Position numbers and translations under genes: made by a program. A DNA stretch of 64,000 bases, from assembly GCA_949152475.1 (NCBI GenBank), contig OX424568.1:4377667-4441666 (forward strand), in the 5' to 3' direction. Source of the stretch: Terebella lapidaria (taxonomy: Eukaryota; Annelida; Polychaeta; Terebellida; Terebellidae). Within the stretch, counting starts at the first letter, position 1. Every line of letters begins with the position of its first letter. Below are positions 22,255 to 34,540 of this stretch, piece by piece. A model generated the notes under the pieces. The model saw only the letters and a program-made list of their open reading frames with translations, was not told where the DNA came from and ran no database searches.

Positions 22255-22675
22255 AGACGTGGAATCAATACCCAGTATTAAGTATTCCGAGCAAACAAAA
22301 CAGGGTCCGTTATCGAATCTCATAGTCCGGGGACAGAAAGTCATATTAGGCATACGAAGTGAGAGAATACAAAAATGACAGGGAAACTCATGAACCCAAA
22401 AAAATGGCCATTAGGTCATCATGTGTCAGGTGAAATCAGGTGTTCCGGAAAGAGTGAGCATTTCCTGCCCCACTAGTGGCACCCGTCATGAATTCCCCCA
22501 AAATAACATGAAAATAGATCTAGTTGCATGGCAGACATGGATTCGGTGTATTTATCAACCAGATCATGATGACGTCCATAGAATTTCTTGAACGCAGCTA
22601 TAAGTCTTGGTATAACATATCCTTGTCGCAGCAGTTTAGAGACTAGATATAAATATTTCCCATAATATTTCAATG
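22255..22675 (-). mobile_element. R3 retroelement 3' end, copy 1 (longest)
   Basis: On the minus strand a short frame reads LVSKLLRQGYVIPRLIAAFK then KFYGRHHDLVDKY. I take this for the C-terminal end of a reverse-transcriptase-bearing protein, as this motif type recurs in animal retroelements. A 3' UTR follows with TTCCGGAACACCTGATTTCA-like words and the end ACTGGGTATTGATTCCACG. Six sites in the window share this 3' end, or part of this 3' region, with different 5' truncation points, as expected from target-primed reverse transcription. The parent family is not identified. Confidence 0.65.
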
Positions 22676-23699
22676 TACCTAATTATATTCAAATAATATG
22701 GACTCTACGCTTCCGTTGACCCTACTACGCTTCGACGAGTCTTCAACTTCATGTCTAACCACACATTTGTCATACCCAACACATTATATACAAGTTACGT
22801 ACAGTGAAGAGAATTATTTTTGTGGCCAGCGGAAATATGTTGAGATGAGAAAGTTTGTGTGATTAATAATAATTGCTCATTATTCTCCATATAATGAACA
22901 AAGAAGAAACATATCTATAGATGTATATCCGAGCACAGATATTCAATGGTTTTAATGTTGCTCAATGTTTTGGATCAAATTGATAGTTTATACGTATATT
23001 TTGGTGTAGAAAAATATTTTTCATCACATTTTATTACTTCTATATCGTAAACTATAAAAGTTGTCAACATTTCGTAATTGTTCTACCAAAATCAGAAATT
23101 TAGCTCAATATTTTTCGTTGCGCTACTGTATGCGTATGCATTACGGTAAATCAATAAATATCGCAAAGCTCTCACAGTATTTGCGTTTATTCACAAGATT
23201 AAAATGTAAAACCTCATGAAAACAATCAGAAATATTAGTTTTGAAAGTGCTGTGATCCTTTTGTTTAGATTACTATATTTAACAAATGATAGCAGGACTG
23301 GGCCCACTCATGCCTACCCTCCGTGGGTCTGTTTTTACAAAAAGAATACACACGTGCAATCCAGTGAAAAGCGTTTAGTACCTAGAACCCTGGATCTTCA
23401 TAATAGCCGCATGGAAGAAAAATAACGGAATAAATACCAGGAACTCGTAGATATTAATTCACATCACCCGCTTGTAATTTTGATGATTCTTGGTGTGGAA
23501 CCTCACTTGAAGACTCGTACCAGATTTTAGTGAAATTTCTTGGTGTTCGAGCAAGTATTTGGATTGTCATCAGAATATGAGATACTAGTACACCTTTGTG
23601 AAAAACATGTAAATTGATAAAATTATATATCAAGAAAATCACTAATGAAGCACCTTTTGCAAAGATCTTTTGATCACCCTTTTTGGAGCAATGGCTCTG
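22676..23699. other. No gene seen
   Basis: AT-rich, no repeats or frames that I can support. Confidence 0.4.
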
Positions 23700-24011
23700 T
23701 GGTGCGACATGATACTGGAAATAATGGCGATATACAACTACCTAACAAATTCCATAAAGCAAAATGTCACGTCAATCTGTTAAGGACAAGCTGGGGACAG
23801 GGTGGTCACGTTTCCCGCTAAGTACTCGTGTGTAATAAGAGTGATTTATTGTGAACCTGTGACTATGATAAAACATGGATAGCCAAAAGCCGTTTTCCCC
23901 AGTGGTTGAGGGGAACTACCTATCAAATTTGTCATGACACTTAAATCGCACGTAGAACCCAAGATGTACTTGAAACTATCATGTTTTGTTTGCTGGAAAA
24001 AAATAAGCTGT
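23700..24011 (+). repeat. Tail fragment of a paralogous block (block 0)
   Basis: GGTCACGTTTCCCGCTAAGT at 23807 and the following GTGATTTATTGTGAACCTGTGA resemble 38699-38770 (GTCACGTTTCCACCTAAGCA) and, more weakly, 49285. It may be the end of a further unit of the block array. Confidence 0.4.
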
Positions 24012-25663
24012 TTTTAGGTTACCGAATCTTTGGTCCGATATCCTATTGCCGTGGCGTTGTGTCCGTCGTCCACATTTTCATCTTCAATGTTTTTTCCTGA
24101 AATTTTGCACAAAAATATCTAAAAATATTTCAACAGGGAGGTATTTTTTATTTTTTCATTTTTTCAAATTATTTTCAAAGTGACGGCCATGTTTTATGAG
24201 AAAAAAACTAATTTTGAAATTTGACGGTCGTTTTCTCAAATTCTGTTCAGTAACGTTTTCGTCGAATTGATGCATAAGACTACTCATTTGTACCCCTGTT
24301 ATGTGTATGAGTTTCGTTGTCCTTCAATCGTTCGACGTGGGCCATTTTGGTCCAAATGGCCCAAATGAGTCTTTCCCATGGTAAATTCTCCTATGTTTTA
24401 TAGTGGGACGCATTATTGCTAATATCTAATTTAATGTTGAGATTATAGATTAGGAATCAATTGTGGACATATGAAATAGGTAATATCTCTGTAATTATCA
24501 ACGTTAAAGCTTAGGAATCAATTCTGAGCATATAGAAAAATGATATATGCTGAATATTCTCATGACCTTGAATTTGACCTTTGGCCTCATTTTCAAGATC
24601 AAAGCACAAAATGTCTAATATCTCTCTTATTATCGACTTTAAAACTTGGAAATAAGTTGAGTACATACATGTATAGGAAGTCATATATGAAGATTATCGT
24701 CATGACATTGAATTTGACATTTGACCACAATTCCAATAACAGAGCTGCAAAATTGCTAATATCTCTCATATAATTGCATTTACAGCATAGCAGTCAATTG
24801 TGGACATATAGGAAACAAGAAAATGCAGTTAACTGCGGTAGACGACATTGGAGCTCGAGCACATCATCAGCACCACGACAGCTGTTATGAATCTTACACA
24901 ATGCTACCCCCCCCCCCCCCCCGCAAAAAAAGAACATTGAACCATATCATGCCCCCACATGATTCCAATTCATTCCCTATATTATGATGAAACACATAGG
25001 CGTACTTCAATCATATTCTTAATAAGTAAACATTTATTTTGAACTCAATGAAACAGATACGCCTGATAAAATGATATTGAACCTCAATAAAATATCCTCA
25101 AATATTGGATACTATGAGGAGTATCTGCATCTGATATCATGATATAGATAACACATGCATACTGAGCAAATTTAAAGAATAGTTTAAAATAAAAAGGTTT
25201 CGCAACCCAGCATGGTTGCGGTAAAATTTGCTTTGCATTCTGGGAACGTGAATTTCCATCGGCTCCGCCATTTTGACGTTTTTCAGACGAGCTGACCATT
25301 TTGCGTAATTTTCTCAAACCTAACACATCGATTTATGCATTATATATCTGTGGAATATTCAAAGCTTGCCATCAAATCGAGAGATTTTATGTCAAGGACG
25401 AAGAAAATCGTCATTTGAAGTAGGTGTACAAAGGTTTACAAGCCAAAACGGGCGTCGATAGGTTGGCCTGAAACCTCCATGAAAAAGTCAGCACATAGAC
25501 ATGTAGAGAGTTGGGGGCTTCGCCCCCAACGCTCTAATGTCAAAAATGTATGCTGGCTTGAATATGACCAGTGACCTATTTTTAATGTCACGGAACAAAA
25601 AAGCTACTATCCAACGCATTAAGCATAGATTGTCTGGTAACCTTTCTTAGCTCTTGGGCTAAT
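24012..25663 (+). mobile_element. H element copy C, split by R4
   Basis: The start (TTTTTAGGTTACCGAATC) and end (TTGTCTGGTAACCTTTC, then TTAGCTCTTGGGCTAA) are diverged. Three to four decayed 134-bp units occupy 24440-24810. An R4 element interrupts the core, after which the last partial unit resumes at about 25553. This is older than copies A and B. Confidence 0.7.
24813..25552 (-). repeat. R4 repeat, copy 1 (inverted relative to copy 2)
   Basis: One end has GAAAATGCAGTTAACTGCGG. The other ends with a perfect hairpin GTTGGGGGC-TTC-GCCCCCAAC at about 25511-25531, then GCTCTAATGTCAAAAATG. The internal words ATGGCGGAGCCGATGGAAAT and CAGAATGCAAAGCAAATTTT are shared with copy 2 at 43742-44676. 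A C16 tract is near 24907. No coding function. Confidence 0.75.
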
Positions 25664-26181
25664 CTATTGCAGAAGCAAAATATCGAAAAAATTATTTATA
25701 TTTATTGCAGAAGCAAAATATCGAAAAAATTATTGATAGCACGTGATATTTTAAAATTAACATTCTTGAAATCGGTGGATATCAGTTTCAAATTGGTGCG
25801 TGAGAAGCTTATTTTGGCATTTCTGTACTCCTGTATTGTAAAGCGAATTAATCTGTTGCGAGATGAAATATACCATAGCCATATGACGTATGTTATTGTC
25901 ATGGCAACCATTCTGTGTATACAGCGCCATATCAGCCGTGGTTTCTAAGAGCGAAACTCACAATCATTCCAAAATTAATCATGTGTTTATGACGTTGGCT
26001 AATGAAGTTCCTATAATTAGCAATTTGAATTGTTAATTTATGTTGGCCGCTTTTCAAAATGTATGCCATGAACATTATTGTTCATGGCATTTAGGCCCTT
26101 AGCAACCATAGTTGCTATGGTATATACCTCGAGAGTGGGTACCATAACAACCACAAAATATACCCACACGCTGATTATGAC
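25664..26181. other. No gene; perfect 12-bp hairpin
   Basis: ATGCCATGAACA (26063-26074), loop TTAT, then the exact reverse complement to 26090. The first 100 bases contain a duplicated GAAGCAAAATATCGAAAAAA. Otherwise nothing. Confidence 0.6.
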
Positions 26182-26862
26182 CGATATCTACGGAAGACCG
26201 TTAGTGCCAGGTGTGAAAATATATCTAAGTGGCGGCTGCCACATAATTATCTGGCGGTCGCCACATAATTAGTGCTTTAACCCAGCATTTTGGTCTATCC
26301 ACATAAATTCAATTTCCGAATTTGTATGCGGTCAAAATGTTACATTTTATTTGAAATACATTATCGATAAGTCAATAGACGTGGAATCAATACCCAGTAT
26401 TAAGTATTCCGAGCAAACAAAACAGGGTCCGTTATCCAATCTCATAGTCCGGGGACAGAAAGTCATATCAGGCATACGAAGTGAGAGAAAACAAAAATAA
26501 CAGGGAAACTCATGTCAAACTCATTGAGGGAAGCTCAATATTATCAAGTTTCTAACTCGGGAATTTACAAAAAAATCTCCTTCTTACTTGGATACTAATT
26601 AGCTACATGTATATTGCTTTACAAGAATCTCCTACAGAGATAATTATGTGGAGGCCGCCGGATAATTAAGTTGCGGCCACCAGATAATTATGTGGCAGCC
26701 GCCAGAAAATCAAGTGGCGGCCGCAAGATAATTATGTGGCGGCCGCCAGATAATTAAGTGGCGGCTGCCAGATAATTAAGTGCCGCCAGATAATTATGCC
26801 GCCGAATAATTATATTTTCACATTTTGCAGTATCTGGCCTCAACGGGCTTCCGTAGATACCA
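26182..26862. mobile_element. Inverted-repeat element with GGCGGCCGCC minisatellite
   Basis: GATATCTACGGAAGACCGTT at 26183 faces AACGGGCTTCCGTAGATAC ending at 26860; GTGAAAATATATCTAAGTGG is also mirrored. The right arm carries about six degenerate copies of a unit like GTGGCGGCCGCCAGATAATT, the left arm two. An R3 fragment is nested inside. No transposase. Confidence 0.7.
26376..26515 (-). mobile_element. R3 3' end, copy 2 (truncated)
   Basis: GACGTGGAATCAATACCCAG followed by the same 3' UTR as copy 1, breaking off after CAGGGAAACTCATG. Only about 140 bases remain. Confidence 0.8.
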
Positions 26863-27118
26863 AATATGACATATAGTGAATTACTAGTAGACCTGTTGAT
26901 TGGTTGGAAATTTACATTATGAATACTCATTATTTTGTAGGTCAAAGCTTTGAAAGTTAAATGTTCACACAAAGTGCGAGAAACGGAGATATTAGCAAGC
27001 TGTACTATACTAATCCACAAAATTCATTCAACTTTTTGTCACCACTATATTCTAAAGTTTACCCGCAAAATTAAATGCATGCGAAACAACGTTTGAACTT
27101 ACATTCCTGGTATACATA

Positions 27119-27715
27119 TAGGGGAGGGACGTGTAATATGGACCAGTGTGTAATACGGACAACCCCGGGTTGTAGCAGCAGGAAGACATCAATCAACATG
27201 GTGATTGACGTAATTATGACGATCGTCATTTGTAACTTTCTGTCATTGAGGAGAGCAACATCACAGGAAGCAGGGTATATGGAATGAAATTTAAATGAAA
27301 ATCGCTGAAATTTATGTTATTTTTCAATTGTAAATATTATCGCGTGGTCATCCCATTATTTATATCGAATGCTAGGTTGTGATTCCTTGTTACAAAACAC
27401 TAAACGTAGCATTTCGACGGTTAGTTGTGGTTATGCATTAAATTCGTTGAAAAACATATTACACGGGCAGTGGTCCATTTTAATTACAGGGTGGTCCATA
27501 TTACACACAGAGCGTGTAATATGGACCACTTGTATGCTTATTTTTAATCTTTCGTTTTGGTGTCAGTTCCCGTGTGATATCATTTTAATACAGCACCACA
27601 CACAAAGTATTATTTATACAATTCACACATGTGTAAAACATATCGGATTATCGAGAAGCCTTGTTGTAAAGTGACTGAAAGTCTTAAGTGGTTCATATTA
27701 CACGTCTCTCCCCTA
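27119..27715. mobile_element. MITE with about 25-bp TIRs and TA duplication (Tc1/mariner-like)
   Basis: The left end GGGGAGGGACGTGTAATATG follows TA (27119-27120). The right end, inverted, reads GGGGAGAGACGTGTAATATG and is followed by TA (27714-27715). Subterminal copies of GTGTAATATGGACCA occur in both orientations inside. TA duplication and TIR structure fit Tc1/mariner. The interior is non-coding. Confidence 0.8.
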
Positions 27716-27839
27716 CTACCAGTCTTTTTAACGATTTGAGTGATCAATGACACTTTTATCAAGTCCTGAATTTTACATGCGATGAAAGGGGATATAATGG
27801 TGATGTGTGATATAGTATGAATAAATAACTGATTATTCA

Positions 27840-28360
27840 TACTAGAATATGTATAGTATGTATAGTATGAAGTTCTTCTACCAGTAGAACTTCTACTAGT
27901 ATAAAGTTTTTGTGTGTTTCATTATGCCAGTAGTACTAGTAGAACTTTTCTTTCTACTGGTGGACAAAAAAGGTTACCACAAATCAATTAAAAAGTTCTA
28001 CCAAAACAATCAGTTGTGTAAATTGCGTCATATGTGAAAATACAGAACACAATAAATACCAATGCCATAGGCCTGGATATATAATGAAGAGTTATTATGG
28101 TATATCTATGACCAATGAATTTTGTAACATCACAATGAGACACATGTATGCAAACGTCATGACGACGATATGTAACTTCTAGTGCGCGTTTATCTATATC
28201 AGTAGAATGTCTACTGGCAGAAGTTCTACCAACGCGTTTCTCTATGCAATTTCCAGTGGAAGTTCTACTAGTAGAATATTTGTTCTAAGAGTAGAATATC
28301 AAAAGTTATACTTTCTACTAGTAGGTTTTTCTACGGGAATAAAGAAACGCACCGAATAAT
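27840..28360. repeat. Cluster of TTCTAC/GTAGAA short inverted motifs
   Basis: At least ten occurrences of CTACTAGTAG-, CTACCAGTAGAAC- or GTAGAACTTCTAC-like words at both ends of the segment, many palindromic. Probably a foldback element with complex ends; limits are uncertain. Confidence 0.5.
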
Positions 28361-28835
28361 AGTATGAATGCATACCGAAGTCGAACACCTTTCTAGTCAG
28401 TTCCACAATTATCCGAATTATTTCATTATACATTATCAACAAGGGGGGGGGGGGGTGGTTGGGATCAGGAAAAACTTTTAAATCAGTGCGAGTTTTCCAC
28501 TGTTCGACTTGTATTGCAAGATCTCAAAAAGTTGTCCTTGTCGTGTTCACAGCATGTTCACAGTGGATATAATCTACACATACGGCAGATTGATCAAATT
28601 AAAACAAGGGGGAACATACATATGGTTTATACTGTACCTTTGGCGTATAACTGAGCTTTTCTGTCATGCTGATATCTTAAGCCTTCCAGATCCTGCGTAT
28701 AGGTTTATTAGAGACCTTGGCCCTGATTAACTGTATTTTTCTGATGAAACTGCGGAGATTGAATAAATCGTTCAGCTGTGACAGCTGCGGATTTGTAGAG
28801 AACAAGGACATATTCGGACCTTTGATGTCAGGTAA

Positions 28836-29479
28836 TGCCTAAGTCACATTTGCACCGATGCCTACGCCGATGAGGATACGATGCCTGAAAACGCTGAAAT
28901 TTTGACCATTTCGGCCGGTCACCCACCAAGCGCTTAAGGATCATCAATGACCATCGCACAACAATCGGACATCGTGGACACGTCGGTGGAGACATCGGAA
29001 GAAAATAACGCAGTTTTATTTTCTCGCGGTGACCGGTGGAAAAAATGACATCGGTAATGAATCGCTAGCACGCCTGCCGGCGAGCGGCCAGAGCCTCTTC
29101 AGATGCCCATCTGGTGCCGAGGGAATCAACCAAGTTTTTCGGCCGATCAATGTAGATAGCTCACCAGGCGATCCCCTCTGGGTATCCTGCGGGGCGCCGA
29201 TAAATGTCCGGAAGGTGCCCTTCAGATAATCGGCCGATTTGTATACATCAAACGGTTACCGAGCAGGTATTAGTAGGGAATCATGCGGTCTCCGGTAGGG
29301 CATCGTTGGTTGGTCAGTCTTTCTGGATATTCTTAATATTTGGACGGGCACGGTGAAAACACGCGATCGTAGGTGGCTATGGCGGTCACCGGCGGACAGT
29401 GCCTGGTGGTTTCATGACCACTCGAAAGATATGGGTGTCCCAACATCGGCCGGCGACCTGTACAAATGTGACCCAGACA
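28836..29479. mobile_element. PIF/Harbinger-type MITE with TAA duplication
   Basis: TAA at 28833-28835 and 29480-29482 flank ends TGCCTAAGTCACATTTG and, inverted, TGTCTGGGTCACATTTG. The 3-bp TAA duplication and the GTCACA-bearing TIR fit PIF/Harbinger. The GC-rich interior is full of CCGATG and CGGCCGAT words, like the subterminal arrays of the large Harbinger at 55302. Block 2 shows the unoccupied site (TTTGATGTCAGGACATG near 32750). Confidence 0.8.
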
Positions 29480-29635
29480 TAAGCAAGGTTTGTATCGGTA
29501 CGCGGTGTATATCAACGGGTGTAAGATAGAAAACCAGCCCATTTAAACTACCTATGATATCGATCTTTTGTCGTTCCAGTGCACTGGCTGCTGCTGTACA
29601 ATCGTTTGACTACAACAAACTGCAGATTACGAGAA

Positions 29636-29955
29636 CATGGCATTCACCATGATCTGGTTGATAAATACATGTACACCAAATCCATGACTGCCATGCAACT
29701 AGATCTATTTTCATGTTTCATTTTGGGGAATTCTTGAGGAGTGCCACTAGTGGGGTAAGATATGCTCCTCTTTCCGGAACACCTGATTTCACCTCCTAAT
29801 GGCCTTTTGGGGGGGGGGGGGTTCATGAGTTTCCCCGTCATGTTTCTTTTCTCTCACTTCGTATGCATGATATGACTATCTGTCCCTGGACTATGATATT
29901 AGATAACGGACCCTGTTTTGTTCGTTCGGAATACTTAATACTGGGTATTGATTCC
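29636..29955 (+). mobile_element. R3 3' end, copy 3
   Basis: Begins within the GATCTGGTTGATAAATAC part of the frame, keeps the 3' UTR, has a G12 tract near 29810 and ends ACTGGGTATTGATTCCAG. It is 5'-truncated relative to copy 1. Confidence 0.8.
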
Positions 29956-29961
29956 AGTGTA

Positions 29962-30672
29962 TTAACCTCTTGACCGCCAGACCTGAAAAATTGTCCCACG
30001 CCGGGCATTTTTTCTAGGAAAATTGCAAAATATATATTATCATAATAATATCTCTAAAGAAAGACCCACAGTTGATTGAAATTATGAGAAGTATGAAAAA
30101 GTATCTAGCCTTATGCAAGCAACATCATTGGGCCTTGGTGTGTTCTGGTTACCATAGCAACAACAACCACTAATTCGTGAACTTTTCACAAATCTTGAAA
30201 TAATATACACGAAAGCATGCAATGTTTTCACAGAATATTAATATCCCCATGTCTTTGATTATGAATATTATACATGCAACTCAGTTTCTTTTATTGATGT
30301 TAAATACCATACCTAGATCTAACTGGCACAAATCACAGTGAATTCAGTGGAGAATACCTTTGCTCAGCATGCTCACACACTTACATACATCTGTCAGACG
30401 ACAACACCACGGAAAACCCAATAATTTCTCTTTCCATTCTAGCATTCCCATTGTATTGATGTACTATCTTTGACCCACATATCGATTGTAACGAACACTA
30501 CAACAGTTTCATCAATATACGGAAGCTGCATGGGTACTTTTGACTGAAAAATATAGACTGTACAAGAAGAAACATGGGAATGACTTTGCGCCGGATATTT
30601 CCGGCACATAGGCGTCACACAATTACGTTTTGCGCCGGAAATATCCGGCGCTGTAGGCGCTGAAGAGGTTAA
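29962..30672. mobile_element. piggyBac-type MITE with TTAA duplication
   Basis: TTAA at 29962-29965 and 30669-30672 flank CCTCTTGACCGCC and, inverted, CCTCTTCAGCGCC. Near the right end are two hairpins in opposite sense, GCCGGATATTTCCGGC and GCGCCGGAAATATCCGGCGC. TTAA target and CCTCTT ends are typical of piggyBac. The 703-bp interior is non-coding. Confidence 0.85.
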
Positions 30673-30965
30673 TTAATTGATATTTTCAATTGCATGCAAT
30701 CATGTCTCTAAATGTGTACGTTTTTTAAAGGTGCGAGTTCAATAAAACAGCCTCCATAACACTAGCTGGATAAGAAACTAATAGGCGTGCCGGTTCGGCA
30801 TTCATTACCTAGCACGTATTATGTACATGGAACATAACGGTCACATTTGGGGCTAATACGGTTTTGTATTTATTGGTTACATTTCTCGCGGTCCACCTTC
30901 ATGTGATAGACAACAACATGTACTGATGGTCACGTACAGCATAGCTCGATAGATGTTCAAGCAAA

Positions 30966-31025
30966 ATGAACATGTCAACGAGACCAATTATCCTCTGGAG
31001 TGAGTTACACTCTTACAGAAAACAG
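30966..31025 (+). CDS. Candidate first coding exon, block 1 (P1)
   Basis: ATG at 30966 opens 20 codons (MNMSTRPIILWSELHSYRKQ) up to a possible splice donor, CAG|GTGAAT at 31025/31026. The context GTTCAAGCAAAATG and the words ACC-ATTATCC recur at 33660 and 45239 in blocks 2 and 3. Conservation across three diverged blocks, centred on an ATG, is the only support. No downstream exon could be assigned and the family is unknown. Low confidence as a real exon. Confidence 0.2.
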
Positions 31026-31419
31026 GTGAATAGGTGCGAAGCGTGGCGTTTTGTGGAGTCATTGTCGCCGCTGCTTTCATTATCATCCGGTGTTGCAAGT
31101 TTGAAGTGCGCCAATTATGTTGTCCTGACGATATTCACTTACAGCCTCGCGCTATGCATGTGGAGGACATCGTAGCATTTCCTCCGGAAAATGTTTTATC
31201 TAATAATGCACGTTACAAAATGGCAGGATGTATCGATGTCTGGAAATTGTTTTGTTGACAGAACAACTACACCGACTCGCAGGTCATTATTGTTGAAGAT
31301 ATGTGATTATGAGATATCATTGTGCAAAGTCATTGGCATTATGGTATTTTCATTTCACCCGGCGAAAGACAAATTCCAGTACGGCAGGAAACCAAAACGT
31401 TGGCATTAGTGATATTCTG

Positions 31420-31974
31420 TTGTATATGTAGTTAGTACATGAGATTTATATTTTGTCTACTCATTGCACTCTCATTTGTATCTTCCTCTTTGGTGTCGTG
31501 TTATTGATGATATGTGCCTGTCACACATGAATCTATAACATTGATGCATTTAGACTATTGATGAATTTAGAAATGATGACTCGTGTACTCACCCGATCAC
31601 CTTTTTTATTCGTCATATATACACCAGGGGAATGGATGGGCGACATGTATAGCCCTGCTAGTAAGCTCCAGTTCTGCTTCAACTGACGTCAGCCATGCAC
31701 GTGGCTCAAAATAAAATCGTGATGAAAATTTTCGGCAATTCACGAAAGCAGTGCTTATTTGATTCAATATCTCGGAATCCATTGATTATATTTGTGAAAT
31801 TCGTTCTAACGGTTCAAAATCATATCAACGATTTGTAGGAACTACATATTATACGTTCGTTTACTCATACTATATTTTACTGATGCATACATACAACATG
31901 ATGATATATACAAAGTCATATATTATCACCGACTGTTGATAATTTACCAGACGTTTCCTGAACCATATTCACCA
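31420..31974. other. No gene seen
   Basis: Non-coding part of block 1. Confidence 0.4.
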
Positions 31975-33659
31975 CTGGTTACATCACTATTACAGATAAC
32001 GATTCATATATTCTTTTTTTTCTCTCTCTCAAGCACCAGCTATCGCTATGAGATAAACCAGACAATTGGTTGCTATGATTGAGATGAGCTCTTTCTTAGT
32101 GTTCTTTTCCATGAAATATGAATCTTTTGATGAGGGATACATATATAAGTGGATGAATGTTGATGACATTGAGGATCAAAGGGATTTTACCAGTCGATGA
32201 CCCTGTATTTGCTGCGTGGATCCAACACTGCTTTTCAGATGACTGTAATAACCACAACATTATAAACATTTTTTAATCATGAACATCGCAATATGGATGT
32301 ATTCAGCGGAATCGATTCTAGATATCTTAATGGTCAAGTCGGGACTAATCCAAGAACGATTAGGAAGATTGCAACTTTTTGAAAAGCTAACCCAACGGTG
32401 ACCCATAAGATGAGACAAAAATATTTCGTTTTGCTCATGATTAATTTCTTGGCGCGAGTCAGTCCTTGTTTTGACCACATCATGTTCCAGTAAATTCCAA
32501 TTCCCAGTGTGAAACCCTATACAGGGATTCTAAAATTGAGACAAAGGCAAACATACAGATGGTTTATTCTGATATTTTTGATATTCCGGCCCTAATTAAC
32601 TTTCTTGTTTCATATAAGTTGGGAAAACTGACTAAAACGCAAAACTTGTTTCAAGGTAAGTGCGGATTGGAAGCTATTATGCTGGTTTTCAGATGACTGT
32701 AATAACCAAAACATTATAAACAATCATGTAACAAGAAGATATTTGAACTTTTGATGTCAGGACATGTCAGGTGATATCAGTTTCTTGTGTATATGAACCG
32801 GTATTGGCTAGGAGACGTTACCATTCAAATTACTCGTCGGTCTTCCCTGAGTTCTGGATGTCGACTGCACGTTGTTTGATGACAGTGGTTTCTGAAAATA
32901 TATTATGGTTGTTCGCCAGTCATGTCTTTAGAAACCTTAATTGTGTACATTACTTTAGCTTAAGCGCAAACCTGCCTTTACGTTCGTCGGCCACATTCCT
33001 ATCTTGAAAGTTTACGGTCAAAATTATTTGAGGCGGATTTTTTTTCTTTTTCTCAAACTGTCCATTTTTTGGAAAAAAAATGTTTGCCTTTTAAAAATAA
33101 AAAAAAAACGGGTGACCGAAACGAAATGGTTGGGTCCAAAATCAAGAGATTATGTGTTTTGAGCTGTTTCCCATATTTTTTGCCTTCAAAAACACTTTGA
33201 ACCACTTCTTCCTTACTTATTTTCGCGAATTTGTATTCATGTACTACTAAGAGCTGGATGATAAGCTCGTTTTCATAGTATGCAGAGTTTAACGTTTGTA
33301 CTAAATACTAGAATGTAAAGAGTTTTACTGTGCGTCGACTAAGACTGGTCATATCAATCAAGTCAGAACAGGGATACCCGTCATGCCTGTTCTGCATGCA
33401 ATCAAAATATTCAATGAATATTCGAATTCCTTATCATGCTAATCAATACCATAATGACATTGTGTGCATTAGCAACGCAGAAGCACTCAGTGGCATTCAG
33501 TAGCAAACTAATAGACCTATCGGTTTAGCATTCTCGACCAGCACCATGTTTCATTGAGGTCCGTTTTTGCCCATCCCTCTTCGTGTGATGCACGACACCA
33601 GGTACTGAAGATCGAATGTACTTCAGGCTGCAACATAACTTGTTAGACGTTCAAGTAAG

Positions 33660-33720
33660 ATGTACCTGCCAAAGACACCAATTATCCTTTGGAAATGAGT
33701 TACACCCATACAGATTTCAG
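33660..33720 (+). pseudogene. Candidate first exon, block 2 (P2), frameshifted
   Basis: ATG at 33660 followed by ACACCAATTATCC as in P1. One extra A in TGGAAATGAG relative to P1 (TGGAGTGAG) creates TGA, so this copy would be dead as an exon. The donor-like TCAG|GTAAAT sits at 33720/33721. Confidence 0.2.
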
Positions 33721-34540
33721 GTAAATAGGTGCGAAGCGTGGCATTTTGTGGAGTCGTTGACACTAGGACATTGATTAACGTTTGGTGTGGCAAGTTTGAA
33801 GTGAGTCATTCATGTTGTTTTGTCGCTACTCACTTGCAGCCTCATATCATGCATACAAAAGGCATCCAGCATTGTCCATTTTAAAAGAAATGCATGTTAC
33901 ATATGTTACAAAATAGACAGCTAGAACTAAGACACCGCCTGACAGGTCATCATTGTTGAAAATATGCCATTATGTGGAATGACTGCACGATGCCATGTTG
34001 ACACGAGATAATTCATATTTCCCCACTCAACACCACAGAGTAGAAAATCCACACGGTCATAGAGTAAGGAGTCATAGAATAAGGTCTTCCTTATTTTAAC
34101 TTTTTCAGATTTCCTGATGTCTTCATCACATTCGTATGATTAAAGGTAATTATATGTATATATATCTGTTCTCTTGATCGTCAACATCAGCAAATATAAC
34201 AATATAGGAGCTCGGTCTTGAGCGCTCCGCTGCAAAAGTTCGAATACCGCTCATAGTAGTAATGTTGAAATTCAAAATTTGATCCAAATGTTTGACAAAA
34301 AGTGGCCGTTTTGACCATTTAGGGTCATCGAAGGTCAAAACCAAGGTCAACACACAAATCATCATATATGACTTGCCATTTGATAGTGACAATATCTAAG
34401 CTCTATCTTCAACCATTCTATGCGTACATTTGTGGCAGTTCCCATTATGAAGGAAAAAAGTGCCGAAAATGTCCAACATTTTTGTCAAAGGAGAAATTTA
34501 TAATTTTTATTTTGCTGCACATGGCTTTAAAAGTGATAAC

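Larger units (their letters stand above)
28500..32270 (+). repeat. Paralogous block 1 of ancient tandem array
   Basis: Contains anchors in the order X (28560-28840), P (about 30900-31075) and A (31975-32260). The same anchors recur in the same order and strand in blocks 2 and 3. A Harbinger MITE splits X, and an R3 end and a piggyBac MITE lie between X and P. Block 2 lacks these insertions, so they postdate the duplication. Confidence 0.6.

Noticed and set aside
25511-25540. Helitron 3' end (hairpin followed by CTAA) in R4
   Set aside because: The two R4 copies stay similar for at least ten bases beyond CTAA, so the element does not end there.
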